Under the pieces are notes generated by a model. That model ran no database searches and was not told where the DNA came from. It worked only from the letters and a program-made list of their open reading frames with translations. Made by a program: the position numbers and the translations under genes. DNA of 64,000 bases from Halocaridina rubra (Eukaryota; Arthropoda; Malacostraca; Decapoda; Atyidae). This document shows, piece after piece, positions 61,063 to 64,000 of the stretch (position 1 is the first letter of the stretch; each line of letters opens with the position of its first letter). The DNA is taken from positions 36,001 to 100,000 of the forward strand of contig JAXCGZ010005723.1 in the NCBI GenBank assembly GCA_037179515.1, written 5' to 3'.

Positions 61063-61200
61063 GAGAGCCATAGCAGCCGAGGGGTTAAAGTACTCGACTC
61101 GGGAGTTGATAGAGATACGGGCGTTAGGAAGGGCATCCAGTCTTCCCTCAGCCACACGCTGTCTGTGCTCACCCCCATAATGAGGATTAATAGTGACATA
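61063..61200 (+). mobile_element. SINE1 copy
   Basis: Head AGCCATAGCAGCCGAGGGGT, body GGGCGTTAGGAAGGGCATCC, end CCCCATAATGAGGATTAATA with GTGACATA. Confidence 0.75.
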
Positions 61201-61257
61201 AAACGTAAAGAAGTGTAGGACTAATGTGTGTGTTTGTGTCTGTCATCTTTTATGTCT

Positions 61258-61715
<458 letters not shown>

Positions 61716-61771
61716 CAGGTCTAATGACAGCGATCACTACCCTCACCTCTATATCCTCAAAGAAATTAAGT

Positions 61772-61775
<4 letters not shown>

Positions 61776-61804
<29 letters not shown>

Positions 61805-61842
61805 CTTCTTCTTCTTCTTCTTCTTCTTCTTCTTCTTCTTCC
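61776..61842. repeat. (TTC)n microsatellite
   Basis: About 66 bp of TTC. Confidence 0.96.
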
Positions 61843-61999
61843 ATTTTAACCCATGTCTCGTTACAGCGCAGAGGTTCCCTAGCTTGCGATCGTGTATAAA
61901 AAAATGGAGTTGTTATCCTTTAATTAATCATATGTTTATTATCAGTAATCTCTTTTGTACTCTTGGCAATACATACTTCATCTACATATATTGGGCGTT

Positions 62000-62000
<1 letters not shown>

Positions 62001-62046
<46 letters not shown>

Positions 62047-62090
62047 TGTGTGTATGTGTCTGCGTATGTGTGTGTATGTGTGCATTTTAC
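62001..62090. repeat. (GT)n microsatellite
   Basis: GT with a few AT and CT interruptions. Confidence 0.93.
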
Positions 62091-62288
62091 ACTTAGAGAT
62101 AACTCCGCATTTATCTAGCCAACCGTATTGCTTCTGTTAAATAAACAGCCAATCAGAAGTGAGCATTTAGTCCAGCAAACAGCGAACACCAATCAGCAAC
62201 AAGAGATTTAGGGGGGAAATCGACCCCCTTTTATGGTAATTACATTAGAAATTTCAATAATTATTTAAGTATACTTTTTGTATCGTCT

Positions 62289-62289
62289 G

Positions 62290-62365
<76 letters not shown>

Positions 62366-62385
62366 CACGCGCTCCTTGAATTTGC

Positions 62386-62446
<61 letters not shown>

Positions 62447-62483
62447 TATTATCATTATTTCTTCTTCTTCTTCTTTTTTTCTG

Positions 62484-62539
<56 letters not shown>
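62289..62539. repeat. (CT)n then (ATT)n microsatellites
   Basis: (CT)n at 62289-62362 and (ATT)n at 62388-62539 with a CTTCTTCTTCTT interruption. The ATT tract meets the 3' end of a reverse SINE2. Confidence 0.95.
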
Positions 62540-62540
<1 letters not shown>

Positions 62541-62733
62541 CGATTCGTTTTACGTCACGAACTCCCTTTTCTACTAAGGGCTAGGACGGCTGCCTTCTTA
62601 CGAAGGACTTGTTTTGGCAGGTGTGATCGTTACCCTGAGTGTATGCCCTTACTAACCTCAGTCCGTGGCGGGGCGCGAACCCTAGACCTGCCGCCTCAGA
62701 GTCGCAGACGTTACCATTTTGCCACGGAGACTA
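62540..62733 (-). mobile_element. SINE2 copy between (ATT)n tracts
   Basis: A full reverse copy, from TTTTACGTCACGAACTCCCT to GCCACGGAGACTAC. (ATT)n lies on both sides. In element orientation this is (AAT)n, as with the copy at 16443. Confidence 0.9.
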
Positions 62734-62871
<138 letters not shown>

Positions 62872-62879
62872 TTTCACAG

Positions 62880-62999
62880 AACTGGAGAGCGCTTTCGAAG
62901 ATCATGCTTCCCGATACGAAAAATGGCAGCTCATTGCTGGAACAGTGGTGGGCACTCTTTTAGCAGTGGCCATCAAAGATATCTATTTCAATTTCCCTG
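62880..62999 (+). CDS. SGPL1: SGPL1/Sply second coding exon, membrane anchor
   Basis: Sphingosine-1-phosphate lyase is a PLP enzyme of the endoplasmic reticulum that cleaves sphingosine-1-phosphate, the exit step of sphingolipid breakdown. This exon (acceptor TTTTCACAG, donor GTAAGC) reads LESAFEDHASRYEKWQLIAG, then TVVGTLLAVAIKDIYFNFP. It matches the start of animal SGPL1, where YEPWQLIAWSVVWTLL precedes the same kind of single membrane helix. It starts in phase 2 and ends with one base of a split codon. The catalytic domain lies beyond the window. Confidence 0.82.
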
Positions 63000-63846
63000 G
63001 TAAGCTCCTAAACAGTTATTTTTTTAGTTCAAGTTTTTACCAAGACTTGAATTAGTGTGTTGATGCAGACCGTATCCAGAGATATACGCTTTCAATATAC
63101 GTCATCAGAATCCTTGGACGAGCAACAAGGAATAATTAATAATGATTGAAATACATGTTGTTGAGGTGTCCACGCTTGCAAAAGGATATTCTGACCCTTA
63201 TTGAGGGAGGTCTTTAGAACCATTTGTCTTTTTTTCCCAAGTGAATTCTTCTCAGCAATGTGTATTGAAACCTGACGATGACCTCCTGGGCTACGTAAGC
63301 CTCCACACCATCTCTGCAAGAATCTTTTGCCAAAATCATTTCTGGCAAAGAGATATGTTGTCTCTATGGGAGAAGTTCTCTCCATGCACTCTTCTGTAAG
63401 AAGATATTTGAAGCATAGTGTCTTGGAACTTAAATGAATTAAATAGTCCTCTGTGATACTAATTTCTTATCTTTTGCGATACAGAATATTTGAGTCTATA
63501 TATTTTTATTGCTTGAAATAGTGAGTTCATTCAAACAGTGCATATTAATTGAATAATATATTTGTTTTGTTTGCTTATTGTTTTTATTAAAAGCAAGGAT
63601 AACTATGATTATATGTTCCACTGTTTACAATATGAACCCTTTTGAATTCGCACAATGTAGTAAGGTTATGCAGGTCATCTGAAGTTCAGGAATGCTGTAT
63701 TTTTTATTGATATATTTAGGAACCAAGAAAAATAAACCAGGGCTCTAAAAGGCAACTAAATAAACATTTGCGAGTGTTGGGTATCATCATGCAAGAAACC
63801 TTTAATTTCAATGATGGTGTGAAAACTTGGTTTGGACACTTGGTAG
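63000..63846 (+). other. SGPL1 intron, nothing else recognised
   Basis: No further exon of the lyase could be seen before the window edge. A 97-codon - strand frame at 63092-63385 has no recognisable features. Confidence 0.5.
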
Positions 63847-64000
63847 AGCCTCCTGGCTAGTACAGTGGTAACGCTCTGGCCTCGCATTTGCGAGGGCGAG
63901 AGATCGCGCCTCGTCCAGGCAAGAGAGTTTAAGCTTTTTACTGGAGAGGTTACTGCTGTGGCTCGGCACCACACTGAGGGGTTTGGGTCTGTGCTGGCTG
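63847..64000 (+). mobile_element. SINE3 copy, cut by the window edge
   Basis: Head CCTCCTGGCTAGTACAGTGG with TAACGCTCTGGCC, B-box-like GAGATCGCGCC, then GAGAGTTTAAGCTTTTTACT and ACTGCTGTGGCTCGGCACCA. Same order as the copy at 27210. Confidence 0.8.

Overview
The window looks like a piece of a repeat-rich invertebrate nuclear genome, most likely a decapod or other malacostracan crustacean. This is inferred from spliced animal genes, hundreds-of-bases-long (TA)n, (TC)n, (ATT)n and (AC)n microsatellites, tRNA-derived SINEs and many non-LTR retrotransposons (LINEs). There is no sign of bacterial, organellar or viral organisation. All calls were made by eye; copy counts and similarities are approximate.

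Host genes. (1) The last five coding exons of MMS19 (+ strand, 1374-9504), a HEAT-repeat protein of cytosolic Fe-S cluster delivery. All junction phases agree, and the stop is followed by a close AATAAA. Its introns hold three tandem-repeat arrays, a fold-back element, many SINEs and about 1.2 kb of (TA)n. (2) An intact HMGB/DSP1-type two-HMG-box protein (- strand, 20461-21108) in one coding exon, with a GC-rich CCAAT-containing upstream region and a plausible 5'UTR intron. (3) The first two coding exons of sphingosine-1-phosphate lyase (SGPL1/Sply, + strand, 58493-58579 and 62880-62999). They join in phase to give the short lumenal N-terminus and membrane anchor; the rest lies beyond the window.

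Mobile elements. LINE-A: two short 3' pieces with the same boundaries, between (CT)n tracts. LINE-B: 5'-truncated, also between (CT)n tracts. LINE-C: a CR1/Rex1-like family with one near-full-length copy (41360-46265) lying between two (AC)n tracts, and five truncated copies, three of its + copies lying tail to head. LINE-D: a CR1-type element with an intact endonuclease/RT ORF and the end of an esterase-type ORF1, between two (TA)n tracts, plus a truncated copy. LINE-E: a decayed Jockey-like element with short derivatives that join its 5'UTR to its 3' end. Also present are an RNase H fragment, an RTE-like RT C-terminus and an RT pseudogene. There are three SINE families: SINE1, about 16 pieces; SINE2, with clear target-site duplications; SINE3, whose 3' tail matches LINE-B.

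Most notable: the roughly 2.2-kb, 36-bp minisatellite at 52148-54385 appears to have arisen by amplifying a 12-codon segment of a reverse transcriptase. The flanks on each side still read as the parts of that RT before and after the repeated peptide. A second theme is that four LINE families sit between matching microsatellite tracts.

Layout: 1-9.5 kb MMS19 3' part; 9.5-18.2 kb SINEs, fold-backs and microsatellites; 18.2-22.3 kb quiet region with HMGB; 22.4-28.7 kb (CT)n-associated LINE-A/B and SINEs; 28.7-46.3 kb LINE-C and LINE-E cluster; 47.6-51.5 kb LINE-D; 52-55.4 kb RT-derived arrays; 58.4-64 kb start of SGPL1 with repeats in its first intron.
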